DNA from: Longicatena caecimuris
Lineage (GTDB): Bacteria > Bacillota_I > Bacilli_A > Erysipelotrichales > Erysipelotrichaceae
DNA: 51,805 nucleotides
Direction of reading: 5' to 3'
Assembly: GCF_004341945.1 (NCBI RefSeq)
Contig: NZ_SMBP01000023.1
Coordinates: 1-51,805 of the forward strand
The notes beneath the pieces were generated by a model, which worked only from the letters and a program-made list of their open reading frames with translations, ran no database searches and was not told where the DNA came from. Below are positions 1-8,951 of this stretch, one piece after another. Made by a program: the position numbers and the translations under genes. The stretch's first letter is position 1, and each line of letters opens with the position of its first letter.

Positions 1-37
1 TCCACAGCCCTAAGCTAATTATATAGCTTAATGAATT

Positions 38-78
38 CCCAAGAAAGGAAGATACTATTTAATTACCTGTTTCTTGGT
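38..78. promoter_or_regulatory. Inverted repeat upstream of VOC gene
   Basis: The arms CCAAGAAA (38-45) and TTTCTTGG (71-78) are perfect complements around an AT-rich loop. An AAGGAAG sequence lies in the left part, but it is about 50 nt from the ATG at 103, which has no close ribosome binding site. The structure could be an operator or a leader hairpin. No T-run follows it, so it is not an intrinsic terminator. Confidence 0.35.
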
Positions 79-102
79 TAATTAAATAATACAAGCTAGC
101 TT

Positions 103-468
103 ATGAATTTTAAATTAATCCATTGTAATATCAATATCACAAATATTGAAAAAAGTGTTGCTTTTTATGAAGAAGCCTTAGGACTGCATGTGGCAGCGAT
201 TAAAAAAGCAGATGATGATTCTTTTCAATTAACTTATCTGGAAGATGATACTCACCAATTCCAATTGGAATTAACATGGTTAAAAGAACATCCACAACCT
301 TATGATTTAGGAGAAAATGAAAGTCACATTGCTTTTTCTTGTGATCACTTCCAACAGGCATATGCAAAACATGCCGATATGGGATGTATATGTTATGAAA
401 ATAAAGCGATGGGCATTTATTTTATCGAAGATCCGGATGGCTATTGGTTGGAAATTGTTCCAGCCTAA
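103..468 (+). CDS. VOC/glyoxalase I family protein
   Basis: A 121-residue, one-unit glyoxalase/VOC protein. The four metal ligands expected for a GloA-type lactoylglutathione lyase are visible in order: His7, Glu56, His75 and Glu117, spaced almost exactly as in E. coli GloA. The C-terminal motif DPDGYWLEIV is typical of the family. It probably isomerises a glutathione- or thiol-hemithioacetal such as that of methylglyoxal, although many low-GC Firmicutes lack glutathione, so the thiol is uncertain. An in-frame TAG at 97-99 fixes the start at 103 or later. The ATG has no obvious Shine-Dalgarno sequence, which is unusual in this genome. The gene is transcribed alone and ends in a good terminator. 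Confidence 0.8.
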   Translation: MNFKLIHCNINITNIEKSVAFYEEALGLHVAAIKKADDDSFQLTYLEDDTHQFQLELTWLKEHPQPYDLGENESHIAFSCDHFQQAYAKHADMGCICYENKAMGIYFIEDPDGYWLEIVPA

Positions 469-476
469 AACTATTT

Positions 477-500
477 AAAAACCACTAGGGTGGTTTTTTT
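477..500 (+). terminator. Intrinsic terminator after VOC gene
   Basis: AAACCAC and a GTGGTTT arm around a short loop, followed by seven T residues, 9 nt after the stop codon of the VOC gene. Confidence 0.85.
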
Positions 501-605
501 GCTTACTTTTATATCTTTCTTAAAAGATAAGCTTAGCCCTTCTTTTAGGTATATGTAAAGAATGTTATAATAAAGATATAGCAATTATGAACAGGAGGTG
601 TTAGG

Positions 606-1499
606 ATGCTTGATTTTCGTATGCAGACATTTCTTACCGTATGTGAAGAAATGAATTATACAAAGGCCGCAGAGCGTTTGCACATTACGCAGCCGGCTGT
701 GTCGCAGCATATTCATTATTTGGAACAACATTATGGATGTGCCTTATTTACGTTTACAGGAAAGAAATTAAATTTAACAAATGCCGGAAAATTACTTTTA
801 AATGCCATGCAAACACAACAGCATGACGAAACACGATTAATGATAAAAATGAAACAACCTACAGAGGCTCCTTTAGCCATTGGAGCTACCTTAAGTGTTG
901 CCGAAGGGTTATTGCAAGATGCCTTTGCCAGTTATTTAAAACAACATCCAAACCGCAGCATTACCTTAACGATTGATAACACCAAAACTTTATTAAAAAG
1001 TATTGATCAAGGAAAACTGGATGTCGCTTTTGTGGAAGGATATTATGCAAAAGATGCTTATGATGCTATCTGTTATCGCAAAGAGCCGTTTCTTGCGGTC
1101 TGTGCCCCATCCTTTCCCCATTGGCAAAGCCTTACGACACTGGAAGATCTTCTAACTTGTCCATTATTATTACGTGAGGAAGGCAGCGGCTCCAGAGCAA
1201 TCCTAGAACGCTATTTAGCAGAACAGAATATTGCTATACATGATTTCACTGCCTATACGGAAATTGGCAGTGTTCATCTGATTAAAGAACTTGCTGTGAA
1301 AGGCTGTGGTATTACGTTTCTTTATGAAAACACCGCTAAAAGAGAGATTGCCGAAGGCAGTCTGGTCATCCTTCCTTTAAAAGGCATGCCTTTGCATCAT
1401 GACATTACATTTTTATGGCGTAAACATAGTCAGTTTGCGGATGATTATCGTCGTTTATTGGAAGAATTCCAAAAAGGTGAATGCTTATACACAAAGTAG
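606..1499 (+). CDS. LysR family transcriptional regulator
   Basis: A 297-residue LysR-type regulator of normal length. Residues 1-60 form the winged helix-turn-helix, with the typical run YTKAAERLHITQPAVSQHI. Residues 85-290 form the periplasmic-binding-protein-like effector domain. The start is well supported by AGGAGG at 593-598, and a TATAAT box lies at 566-571. LysR proteins usually regulate a neighbouring or divergent gene; here both flanking genes read in the same direction, so the target is not evident. The effector cannot be read from the sequence. A CysB/CysL-like or metabolic role is possible but unproven. Confidence 0.9.
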   Translation: MLDFRMQTFLTVCEEMNYTKAAERLHITQPAVSQHIHYLEQHYGCALFTFTGKKLNLTNAGKLLLNAMQTQQHDETRLMIKMKQPTEAPLAIGATLSVAEGLLQDAFASYLKQHPNRSITLTIDNTKTLLKSIDQGKLDVAFVEGYYAKDAYDAICYRKEPFLAVCAPSFPHWQSLTTLEDLLTCPLLLREEGSGSRAILERYLAEQNIAIHDFTAYTEIGSVHLIKELAVKGCGITFLYENTAKREIAEGSLVILPLKGMPLHHDITFLWRKHSQFADDYRRLLEEFQKGECLYTK

Positions 1500-1524
1500 C
1501 AAGTCGCTGCTATAAGCAAATTTC

Positions 1525-1552
1525 TTGTTTTTTATGATAACCGCGCTATAAT
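1525..1552 (+). promoter_or_regulatory. Promoter for the DUF2156-GNAT gene
   Basis: TTGTTT (1525-1530), a 16-bp spacer and a perfect TATAAT (1547-1552), about 28 nt before the ATG at 1581. Confidence 0.6.
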
Positions 1553-1580
1553 ATACCATAGTAATAATAAGAGAGGTTTT

Positions 1581-3329
1581 ATGAAAAAACTAACGATTGA
1601 AAATTGGAAAGAATTACAACCCTATATCGCGCTAGCTGATTACCATGAATATAACTCAAACGCTATGACATTGCTGATGTGGTCTAATCGCTATGAGGCC
1701 TATTTTGAAACATATGAACACTTTGCTTTGGTATATACGAAAATGCCGCATCATGAGCCTGTATGGCTTATGCCATATTGTGCCTTGCCTTACCGTAAAG
1801 AAGCCTTAGAAATGCTTGCAAAGCGCAGTGAGCAATTGCATATCGCCTTTGAGGTGCATTCTATGACTAAAGAGTTTAAAGATTGGCTCATAAAGGAATA
1901 TCCCCAAGCGTTTTTAATTTGGGACTGTTATAATGCACGCGATTATGTATATGATCGCATGCAGCAACAAACTTTATCCGGTAAGAAAATGCAGAAACGC
2001 CGTAATCACTTTCATGCTTTTGAAAAGCTTTATGAAGGAAGGTATTATTATAAACCTTTAACACGCGAAGATATTCCTCATGTTATGGCTTTTTTAAAGC
2101 GTTGGAAAGAAACCAAAAAGGAAGAAGAGTATGAAACAATCGACGCTGAAATCATCGGTATTGAGCTCTTGTTTCAATATTGGGAACAATTACCTGTAGA
2201 AGGTGGATGTATTTACATAGATAATCAATTAGAAGCCTTTTCGATAACCTCAAGATTGGCTGAAGATATGGTACAAATTCATGTGGAAAAAGCAAATCGC
2301 GCATATCGTGGTTTATATATTGCTATTTTGAAATGCTATTTAGAAACCCTTCCGGATACCATCCGTTACCTAAACAGAGAAGATGATATGGGACTTCCGG
2401 AGCTGCGTAAAGCCAAGAGTGACATGCAGCCCATATATAAGATTCAAAAGTTTGGCAGTTGTCATCAAGCCTTAAAGATTCATCAAGCAGATGCCCATTG
2501 GAAAGATGCCGTTATGCAGTTATGGGAAACAAGCTTTGCGGATGAAACAAAAGCATCTAGCCAATATTATTTTACGCATTTTTATCATGAAGAAGATACT
2601 TGGCTGTTAACAAGTCAACAGGAACTGATCTCTATGTTGCAGTTACGTCCGATGGATATTTCCTTATACGGAAAAAAAGAACGTGTCTATTTCGTTGTCG
2701 GTGTCGCTACGCAAAAAGCATATGAAGGCTGTGGCTATATGAAACAATTGCTGCATAGTGTCTTACAAAAAGAGCCCTATGCATCGGCAAACTTCATTTT
2801 GTTACAGGCATATGAATGGGAAATTTACAAATCAAGCGGCTTTGTGGAAACTTATATGTGTAAACGTTGGAAATTGGATAAGCAAGCATATTTACAAGAT
2901 GAAGAAAAAGGTAAACTGACTACACAGTTTACAATATCGGCGCTTGTGGACATCTATCAGACATACACAAAAGACAAAGAGGGCTATCGCATTCGTGATA
3001 AGGATTACTTTATTCAACAATTTCTTCCTTATGCTGACTTGTGGCAACAGACATTGTATGTCTATGAAGAAGATCAACAACCATGCGGTTATCTGTTAAT
3101 CGAAGAGCATGAGCAGGATGTCGAAGTTATAGAATGTGCATATACAACACCGAAAGTGTTTACCAATATACTATCTCATTTAGCCCAGACAACAAAAAAA
3201 GTTTATCTGCGTACCTCTGTTGAAGAAGATGTGATTGGCAAAGGAAAATTAATGACTGTCATGATGGTAAAGCAGTTGCACAAGCCATCCTTACCGCTAG
3301 AGCATCTATATATAAATGAAACCATCTGA
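1581..3329 (+). CDS. DUF2156-GNAT fusion protein
   Basis: A 582-residue protein of at least two acyltransferase-fold parts. Residues 1-295 match the DUF2156 domain, related to the C-terminal domain of phosphatidylglycerol lysyltransferase. Recognisable parts are the N-terminal WKELQPYIAL segment and the region near 140-290 ending in LNREDDMGLPELRKAK. Residues 300-435 look like a GNAT N-acetyltransferase, with the acetyl-CoA loop region VGVATQKAYEGCGYMKQLL. Residues 440-582 may be a further degenerate GNAT-like domain. The substrate is unknown; aminoacyl transfer to a lipid or amine is an inference from the fold only. There is no membrane segment, unlike full MprF. It is transcribed from its own promoter and ends at a strong terminator. 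Confidence 0.75.
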   Translation: MKKLTIENWKELQPYIALADYHEYNSNAMTLLMWSNRYEAYFETYEHFALVYTKMPHHEPVWLMPYCALPYRKEALEMLAKRSEQLHIAFEVHSMTKEFKDWLIKEYPQAFLIWDCYNARDYVYDRMQQQTLSGKKMQKRRNHFHAFEKLYEGRYYYKPLTREDIPHVMAFLKRWKETKKEEEYETIDAEIIGIELLFQYWEQLPVEGGCIYIDNQLEAFSITSRLAEDMVQIHVEKANRAYRGLYIAILKCYLETLPDTIRYLNREDDMGLPELRKAKSDMQPIYKIQKFGSCHQALKIHQADAHWKDAVMQLWETSFADETKASSQYYFTHFYHEEDTWLLTSQQELISMLQLRPMDISLYGKKERVYFVVGVATQKAYEGCGYMKQLLHSVLQKEPYASANFILLQAYEWEIYKSSGFVETYMCKRWKLDKQAYLQDEEKGKLTTQFTISALVDIYQTYTKDKEGYRIRDKDYFIQQFLPYADLWQQTLYVYEEDQQPCGYLLIEEHEQDVEVIECAYTTPKVFTNILSHLAQTTKKVYLRTSVEEDVIGKGKLMTVMMVKQLHKPSLPLEHLYINETI

Positions 3330-3416
3330 TAATATCCTATGCGATACGATCAAACCTTAGCAAATGTATAGATGTCGCATTCTCAATAAGCATCAGATTT
3401 TCCATATAAATAACTA

Positions 3417-3443
3417 GGCCCGCTGTAAACAGCGGGCCTTTTT
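3417..3443 (+). terminator. Intrinsic terminator
   Basis: A perfect 9-bp stem GGCCCGCTG/CAGCGGGCC with a TAAA loop, followed by five T residues. It ends the DUF2156-GNAT transcript between convergent genes. Confidence 0.9.
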
Positions 3444-3450
3444 AGGATAT

Positions 3451-3918
3451 TTACCTTTTTAATAGGTTGTTGATATAGTCGATAGAAAATTGATATTTTT
3501 CATGTGTTTCTTCTACACTGTGTCCTTGCTTGATATAGTTTAAAATCAGATAATCCATCGATTCTCCTACTTCAATCATATGATCATCATAATCAAAAAA
3601 ACGAATCATTCGCTGACCCCAACTACTTACTTGTATTGGCTGATAAATCTTTACATCATATGCTTTCATCTTTTCTATAAAACCATTTAAATCCTCAGTT
3701 TCAAAGTATAACTCATGATCATAACGACCCGCTTTGATATCAACAGGTGCAACATCTAAAAACGATGCCCAGCATGTCTTCTCTTGTAATGCAAAGCCTA
3801 GATATACAATATTTTCACCAAAGTCCTCCAGCATTGTCTGCCCCAATAATTCCTCATACAATCTGCGTGATCGCTGAATATCTTTCACACAGATTAGTCC
3901 TCCTTCAAATTTTACCAT
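3451..3918 (-). CDS. VOC family protein
   Basis: A 155-residue glyoxalase/bleomycin-resistance/dioxygenase-fold protein. Residues 1-120 form the VOC unit (GGLICVKDIQRSRRLYEELLG at the start; a FDYDDHMIEVGE segment near the end). The last 35 residues are a helical tail with SVEETHEKYQFSIDYINNLL, which resembles tails seen in uncharacterised Firmicute VOC proteins. The ATG at 3918 is preferred over the upstream GTG at 3927 because AGGAG lies 8 nt before it. No metal-ligand set as clear as in the first VOC gene is visible, so the reaction is unknown. Confidence 0.8.
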   Translation of the reverse strand: MVKFEGGLICVKDIQRSRRLYEELLGQTMLEDFGENIVYLGFALQEKTCWASFLDVAPVDIKAGRYDHELYFETEDLNGFIEKMKAYDVKIYQPIQVSSWGQRMIRFFDYDDHMIEVGESMDYLILNYIKQGHSVEETHEKYQFSIDYINNLLKR

Positions 3919-4027
3919 TTGTAACACTCCTCTCTCTTGTAATCAGTATAAACGATTCACAAGACATAGAATTGTAAAAAAAGGACAGCTTGTGCCCTTT
4001 CATCTGCCCCCTGTCAAGGCGACAGGT

Positions 4028-4828
4028 TTAAAATTTATAAGGTTCTTGATAATAACTTGTCATCTTCTCCACATAAGCTTTCGGTGTACAGCCACACACT
4101 CGAATAAAATCATGAATAAAATGCGACTGGTCATAATATCCACACAGCTGTGCCACCTGAATCAGCGAATGCGCATTTTGTAAGAGATGGATTGCCAGAT
4201 TCATGCGCTGTACTCTTTGATAGTGTTTCATGCTGCAGCCAATCTGTTCCAGAAAAATACGCTGTACATGCCGTTCACTGTACCCAATCGCATTTCCAAC
4301 TTCCTTTAAAGACACTTGTGGGTGCATCTGTTTTCGCAACATCGTCACTATATGTCTGTCCTTACGTTCACCACTTAACAATATGCTATCAATCTTAACT
4401 AAAAACATTTCCAAGGTCGTACTTTGCATATAAGCCTCAATCATCTGCTCTTGCAACTCTGGCAAAATCTTTGACAATGGAATCTTCTCATCTAGCAGTT
4501 CCTGTAACCCTCGCTGAAATAGCTGATAAGCACCACCTTGATGAAATTCAATAAAAAAACTGAAATATGCATCGTCTGGCTCTGCCTGTACCTCGACTAG
4601 TTTTGTTGTAGGACCCCAATACTGAGCATCTATCGTATTCTTTTTCACCTTGAATACGATGCATCCGCTGATATCCGGAACTAAGAGCAAGGTTTCTTGG
4701 CCGGTATAAGCACTTTCCTGCAAAATAGTGTAATGTGCCACTGCTTTTTTAAGGAAAGGATGTGGTTGCACATAGAGATGAGAAGACGTCTTATGCAGAA
4801 AACGCTTTGGTTCAATGATCATCTGCAT
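4028..4828 (-). CDS. AraC family transcriptional regulator
   Basis: A 266-residue regulator. The C-terminal 100 residues hold the double helix-turn-helix of AraC/XylS proteins (GNAIGYSERHVQRIFLEQIG, then SLIQVAQLCGYYDQSHFIHDF), ending in the usual C-GCTPKAYV element. The N-terminal 150 residues are a cupin-like sensor similar to DUF6597. A GGAAGGAAT ribosome site precedes the ATG. It is flanked by an upstream stretch that looks like a gene remnant. The target and inducer are not evident. Confidence 0.85.
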   Translation of the reverse strand: MQMIIEPKRFLHKTSSHLYVQPHPFLKKAVAHYTILQESAYTGQETLLLVPDISGCIVFKVKKNTIDAQYWGPTTKLVEVQAEPDDAYFSFFIEFHQGGAYQLFQRGLQELLDEKIPLSKILPELQEQMIEAYMQSTTLEMFLVKIDSILLSGERKDRHIVTMLRKQMHPQVSLKEVGNAIGYSERHVQRIFLEQIGCSMKHYQRVQRMNLAIHLLQNAHSLIQVAQLCGYYDQSHFIHDFIRVCGCTPKAYVEKMTSYYQEPYKF

Positions 4829-5037
4829 AGGGCATTCCTTCCTTCCATATCTTTTCTAAAGCCATATCGTTTCTTTTTCACATCAAGCATGATGAATGAA
4901 AAACGTTTCTTAAGGGTTCTAATAATCGGTTTACTTGATAACATCTTAAGAACCTCTTCACCTAACGGATAATCGTTTCTCTCTAGATCATGAAGGAAAG
5001 CTTCATCTAGTGGATGACAGCTTTCCTTGAAAATAGT
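4819..5037 (-). pseudogene. Possible gene remnant upstream of AraC gene
   Basis: An open frame of 72 codons with no good start lies between stops at 5038-5040 and 4819-4821. It overlaps the AraC start by 10 nt. It reads as plausible protein (FLHDLERNDYPLGEEVLKML followed by a Lys/Arg-rich stretch), but no ribosome site or family is recognised. It may be the 3' end of a decayed gene, or chance coding. An imperfect inverted repeat at 4997-5025 (GGAAAGC...GCTTTCC-type arms) lies in the same stretch. Confidence 0.2.
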
Positions 5038-5081
5038 TTAAGGTAAATTTCACAACTGGATAACCCTTTTGAAACGATATC

Positions 5082-5927
5082 TTATTTTTTAATATATTGA
5101 ATAGCGATACAGTCTAAGCCGGTATGGGCACTGATCACAGCACAAATCGTATTGACATGTACCTTTACCAAAGGACATTCCTTTTGGAATATATCAGCTA
5201 TTTCAGTAGCTTTATCCAAACAGTCTGAATGGATGACATAAATATCCCCTTCGCTGTTCTTCATGATATCACAAATCGCCTGCACAGCTACATGTTGTGC
5301 TTTTTTCTCGGTTCTTACTTTCTCATAAACATCAATCTTGCCCTTTGTCTTAGGTCCAATTGTTAAGATCGGTTTGATTTTCAACAAACTGGCTGCAGCT
5401 GCCGCAAGTGGTGTTAAACGTCCCCCACGTTTTAAATGTTGAATATCGTTGGGTAAGATCAAAGTGCCACTTTCTTTTACCTTATCTTCCACATATGCCT
5501 TGATAGCTTCTGGCTCCATATGCTGCTTGCTGCATGCTAATGCTAATAAAGCATCATGACACTGTAAATCACAAGTTGTGTAGTTTTCAATAATAGTCAT
5601 AGGTATGGCAAGATCTTCTGCACACATACGCATCGTATTATACGTACCGCTTAACCCTGAGGATAAAGGGACTGCGATAATATGGGTATAGCCATTTCGC
5701 TTAATTTCCTGTAGTACATCTTCAATTTCAGAAGTTAATGGCATGCTTGTTTTAGGTGTATGCTGCAACCTTAAGCGCTCATAGAGTTCCTGTGTTGTCA
5801 TATCCACACCATCCCGGAAAGAATCCGTGCCGTCTATGACCTCTAAAGGCACTACATATAACCCTAACGCTTTTCCACTTTCCTTTGTTAAAGCACTGCC
5901 ACTGTCGGTTAATACTGCAATCTTCAT
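5082..5927 (-). CDS. DegV family fatty-acid-binding protein
   Basis: A 281-residue DegV/FakB protein. The start at 5927 gives the canonical opening MKIAVLTDSGSALT and has AAGGTGG 5-6 nt upstream; the open frame extends 24 codons further but has no ribosome site there. Diagnostic motifs are TSMPLTSE, SSGLSGTYNT and LKRGGRL. FakB proteins hold a fatty acid while the FakA kinase phosphorylates it to an acyl phosphate for phospholipid synthesis. No FakA/Dak2 gene is in this window. A second DegV paralogue lies at 12382-13242, as is common in Firmicutes, where FakB copies differ in chain preference. Confidence 0.9.
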   Translation of the reverse strand: MKIAVLTDSGSALTKESGKALGLYVVPLEVIDGTDSFRDGVDMTTQELYERLRLQHTPKTSMPLTSEIEDVLQEIKRNGYTHIIAVPLSSGLSGTYNTMRMCAEDLAIPMTIIENYTTCDLQCHDALLALACSKQHMEPEAIKAYVEDKVKESGTLILPNDIQHLKRGGRLTPLAAAAASLLKIKPILTIGPKTKGKIDVYEKVRTEKKAQHVAVQAICDIMKNSEGDIYVIHSDCLDKATEIADIFQKECPLVKVHVNTICAVISAHTGLDCIAIQYIKK

Positions 5928-6008
5928 CGCGTCCACCTTCTTTTCTAACAGCTTAGCTGTTTTGTTTTTTATTTTGATCTTTCTTACCTCTATGCGCAAG
6001 AAAGATTC

Positions 6009-6320
6009 TTATTTTTCATAGCCATAGGCAAAACGGTCTTTTACCGGTTCTTGCTGAGCCTGTTCTTTTTGGATTGCATAAGTATCAAATACACGTTGTG
6101 ATGATTCATAAATACCACTGCGTTTATAGATACCACAAGGACTTCCATTCTCCAACAGCCAATATTCCTCTTCATCTTCCATGGTGACAAGCCATAAAGA
6201 AAGTTCTTCCCCTTCTTCTTCCACCGTTTCCATAAGCGTGATATCTTTCGCTGTTGCAGGAAGTAAGACATCTTCTGCATAGTCCATCAATCGTTCACGA
6301 TTTACTGCGTTATTTAACAT
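6009..6320 (-). CDS. Hypothetical acidic protein
   Basis: A 103-residue acidic protein without signal peptide or membrane segment. The middle is rich in Glu (ETVEEEGEELSLWLVTMEDE) and the fold looks beta-rich, with several aromatic residues. An AAGAAGG ribosome site precedes the ATG. It lies 81 nt upstream of the degV start in the same direction and may share a transcript with it. No family is recognised. Confidence 0.65.
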   Translation of the reverse strand: MLNNAVNRERLMDYAEDVLLPATAKDITLMETVEEEGEELSLWLVTMEDEEEYWLLENGSPCGIYKRSGIYESSQRVFDTYAIQKEQAQQEPVKDRFAYGYEK

Positions 6321-6478
6321 CGAAACCCCTTCTTTCTTCTTGTCTATTATACTCCTTTCCTATGATAATGAAAAGTGACAGCATCATTGCAGATAACCAC
6401 AATCTAGCAATATGTCTTTGCTGATGGTTTATGATGAATAAAATGCTTGTTCTATTATTTTCTTATCGACATTTTTTA

Positions 6479-6502
6479 AATATGACAGGCATCTGTCATA
6501 TT
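6479..6502. promoter_or_regulatory. Perfect palindromic operator in front of WYL operon
   Basis: AATATGACAG (6479-6488), a GCAT loop, and CTGTCATATT (6493-6502) form a perfect 10-bp inverted repeat. It lies 35 nt before the ATG of the WYL regulator and just upstream of a TACAAT -10-like box. This position suggests autoregulation by the encoded helix-turn-helix protein. Confidence 0.6.
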
Positions 6503-6536
6503 CATCTGTTACAATAGAATAGAACGGAGGGATCCT

Positions 6537-7520
6537 ATGCACTTACAACGCCTCTTTGAAATCGTATATCTCTTATTATACCGTAAGAAAGTGACAGCCA
6601 AAGAGTTGGCAGAACGTTTTGAAGTATCGACACGCACCATTTATCGTGATATTGATACCTTAAGCGCTGCCGGTATTCCCATTTATACCAATAAAGGAAA
6701 AGATGGCGGTATCTTTTTAATGGAACACTTCATCTTAAATCGTGCTTTATTAAGCGAAGAAGAACAACAGCTCATCCTATCTGCCCTCAAAGGTGTCCAA
6801 ACCATTACCGATGATACGAATGATACCTTAGAACGCATGCGTACCTTATTCCATCAACAGGAAACAGATTGGATTGCCATGGATTTATCCGATTGGTCCA
6901 ATCGCTCTCGCAAGCTCTTTGAAACCATACGAGATGCTATTCAGATACGCCATGCCATTTCCTTCACCTATTGTGGCAGTAACGGTATCCAAACCAAACG
7001 TCATGCCTATCCTCTCCAACTTTGGTTTAAAGAACATACCTGGTATTTAAAAGCCTATTGTACCACACGAGCGGATTATCGCTTATTCAAGCTCTCGCGT
7101 ATGCAAGAGGTGTTCATGGAAAAAGAAACTTTCTTACCCATGCAGTATCCAAATGAAGAAGATAAGACACTTCCAATAGCTACAACAGATATCACCTTGT
7201 GGGTGGATAGCTGCATGGCTTATCGCCTGTATGATGAATACGCTTATGAGCAGATAGAGAAACTGGAAGATGGGAATTTCCTTGTACATATCAGCTTCCC
7301 TGAGGATGAATGGGTTTATGGCATGTTGCTGTCGTATGGGCCTTATGCCAAGGTACTTTCTCCTTCAACAGTAAAAGAGAAAGTTAAACAACGGTTACAA
7401 GCCATGCAGAAACGATATGAAGAAGATGTAGAAACAATCGCTCTGCATACACAAGAAACAAAAGAAAAGTCCTCTGTTGATGCAGATGGCATTGCTTTTA
7501 AAAAGGGAAAGGAAAGATAA
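6537..7520 (+). CDS. HTH-WYL (YafY-type) transcriptional regulator
   Basis: A 327-residue regulator. Residues 1-60 carry an HTH_11 winged helix (LAERFEVSTRTIYRDIDTL). Residues 140-310 form the WYL domain (KRHAYPLQLWFKEHTWYLKAYC) with its C-terminal extension. WYL domains bind small ligands, often nucleic acid or nucleotide-like, and control DNA damage or defence genes. It has a clear GGAGG ribosome site 6 nt before the ATG. It heads a four-gene operon, 1 nt from the next gene, and a perfect palindrome lies in its promoter. It most likely represses its own operon. Confidence 0.88.
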   Translation: MHLQRLFEIVYLLLYRKKVTAKELAERFEVSTRTIYRDIDTLSAAGIPIYTNKGKDGGIFLMEHFILNRALLSEEEQQLILSALKGVQTITDDTNDTLERMRTLFHQQETDWIAMDLSDWSNRSRKLFETIRDAIQIRHAISFTYCGSNGIQTKRHAYPLQLWFKEHTWYLKAYCTTRADYRLFKLSRMQEVFMEKETFLPMQYPNEEDKTLPIATTDITLWVDSCMAYRLYDEYAYEQIEKLEDGNFLVHISFPEDEWVYGMLLSYGPYAKVLSPSTVKEKVKQRLQAMQKRYEEDVETIALHTQETKEKSSVDADGIAFKKGKER

Positions 7521-7521
7521 T

Positions 7522-8175
7522 ATGAACGCCTATGATGTAAAGAAAGAAATGAAAGATGCCTATGGTGTAAAAACCAAGCCAATGCGCATCACACTTCCTA
7601 AAGCAAGCTATCTCAAAATAGCAGGGACAGGAAATCCAAATGAAAAGGATGGTGCTTATGCAAAAGCGGTGCGTCTATTATATGGATTGCAATATACAAT
7701 TAAGATGAGCATGAAAAAGCAATGGGAGATTCCCGGTTATTCTCCCTTTGTGGTAGCTCCCTTAGAAGGCTTATGGTGGTTGGAAAATGAGCAAACCTTG
7801 GAAACTGCTCACAAAGATCAGCTGCATTGGTATTCCATCATGCGATTACCTGCTTTTGTGACAGCGGAAGTCTTAAAAGAAGCTTGCTTACGCTATGAAC
7901 AAAAACATCCCGATGCAGATACTTCAGAAGTAAGTCTATGGGAATGGGAAGAAGGCGATTGTGTGCAAATACTACACATCGGATCCTATGATGATGAGCC
8001 ACAATCCATCGCCAAATTGCATGCCTATGCGCAAGCAGAAGGATATCAAGTGGCAGTGAATGAGTCATACATGCGGTTTCATCATGAAATTTATCTCAGC
8101 AATCCTCATCGGACAAAGGAAGAAAAACGTAAAACAATATTGCGTTTGCCAATTAGCAAAAAGGAGGAAGAATGA
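7522..8175 (+). CDS. GyrI-like small-molecule-binding protein
   Basis: A 217-residue protein of the GyrI-like (effector-binding, SOUL/Rob-type) superfamily. The start at 7522 is chosen because AAGGAAAG lies just upstream and the WYL stop is at 7518-7520. The GyrI-like fold spans about residues 20-205, with conserved parts KASYLKIAGTGNPN near the start and YSIMRLPAFVTAEVLKEA and VQILHIGSYDDEP in the second half. Family members bind or hydrolyse small cyclic, cationic or electrophilic compounds. It overlaps the next gene by 4 nt (ATGA), so the two are translationally coupled. Confidence 0.85.
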   Translation: MNAYDVKKEMKDAYGVKTKPMRITLPKASYLKIAGTGNPNEKDGAYAKAVRLLYGLQYTIKMSMKKQWEIPGYSPFVVAPLEGLWWLENEQTLETAHKDQLHWYSIMRLPAFVTAEVLKEACLRYEQKHPDADTSEVSLWEWEEGDCVQILHIGSYDDEPQSIAKLHAYAQAEGYQVAVNESYMRFHHEIYLSNPHRTKEEKRKTILRLPISKKEEE

Positions 8176-8951
8176 TGGAGTACATACAGCTTACGATGGA
8201 TAATTTAGCTACTGAACATATTTGTTGTGCCATTGCCGAGAAAAAAGGAGAACATCGTGCAGCCGATAAGAAAGCATGGCTCAAAGAACGTCTAAAAGAA
8301 GGATTGGTCTTTTTAAAAGCAAATGTTCGAGGTAAGGTCTTTATTGAATATATCGATGCAGAAAAGGCTTGGGTGCCAATACAAGCACACAACTGTTTGT
8401 TTATCAATTGCTTATGGGTCGCAGGACAATATAAAGGAAAAGGCTATGCACATGAATTGCTTACCTATTGTATTGAAGACGCAAAAGTTCGTGGTAAACA
8501 AGGCATATGTGTAATCTCTGCAAAAAAGAAACAGTCCTATTTAGCAGATCGTCATTATCTTGAGCATTATGGATTTCAGCTCGTTGATGAAATCTTCCCA
8601 TATCAGCTTTACTATCTTCCCATTCCCATTAAAGATACCCCACAAGAAAGTGATGCGATCATACCAAAGTTTCTGGAGCATGCCAAAACATTACAATGTG
8701 AAGAAAATGGCTTTGTCTTATATTATAGCTGTCAATGTCCACATGCTGCATGCTATGGGGAAAAAGCAGTGCAGCTTGCTCAAGAAGCTAATTGGGAGGT
8801 ACATGTGCATCACCTCAAGACAACAGAAGAAGCTCAACAGCTTCCTTGTCCTACAACAACTTATGCTCTATTTTTGAATCATCGCTTTATTACGCATGAA
8901 ATCCAATCAGAAAAGAAATTAAAGGAGCTGCTTTCCCAATATGAAAAGTGA
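8172..8951 (+). CDS. GNAT acetyltransferase with YoaP-like C-terminus
   Basis: A 259-residue two-part protein. Residues 1-150 form a GNAT domain; the acetyl-CoA loop is LWVAGQYKGKGYAHELL. Residues 160-259 resemble the YoaP-like domain often attached to such GNATs, with the Cys-containing run YYSCQCPHAACYGEKAV that could bind metal or be redox-active. AAGGAGG at 8160 serves the first ATG at 8172; the ATG at 8175 is an alternative. The acceptor is unknown. It overlaps the radical SAM gene by 11 nt in another frame, so all four genes are probably made together. Confidence 0.82.
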   Translation: MMEYIQLTMDNLATEHICCAIAEKKGEHRAADKKAWLKERLKEGLVFLKANVRGKVFIEYIDAEKAWVPIQAHNCLFINCLWVAGQYKGKGYAHELLTYCIEDAKVRGKQGICVISAKKKQSYLADRHYLEHYGFQLVDEIFPYQLYYLPIPIKDTPQESDAIIPKFLEHAKTLQCEENGFVLYYSCQCPHAACYGEKAVQLAQEANWEVHVHHLKTTEEAQQLPCPTTTYALFLNHRFITHEIQSEKKLKELLSQYEK

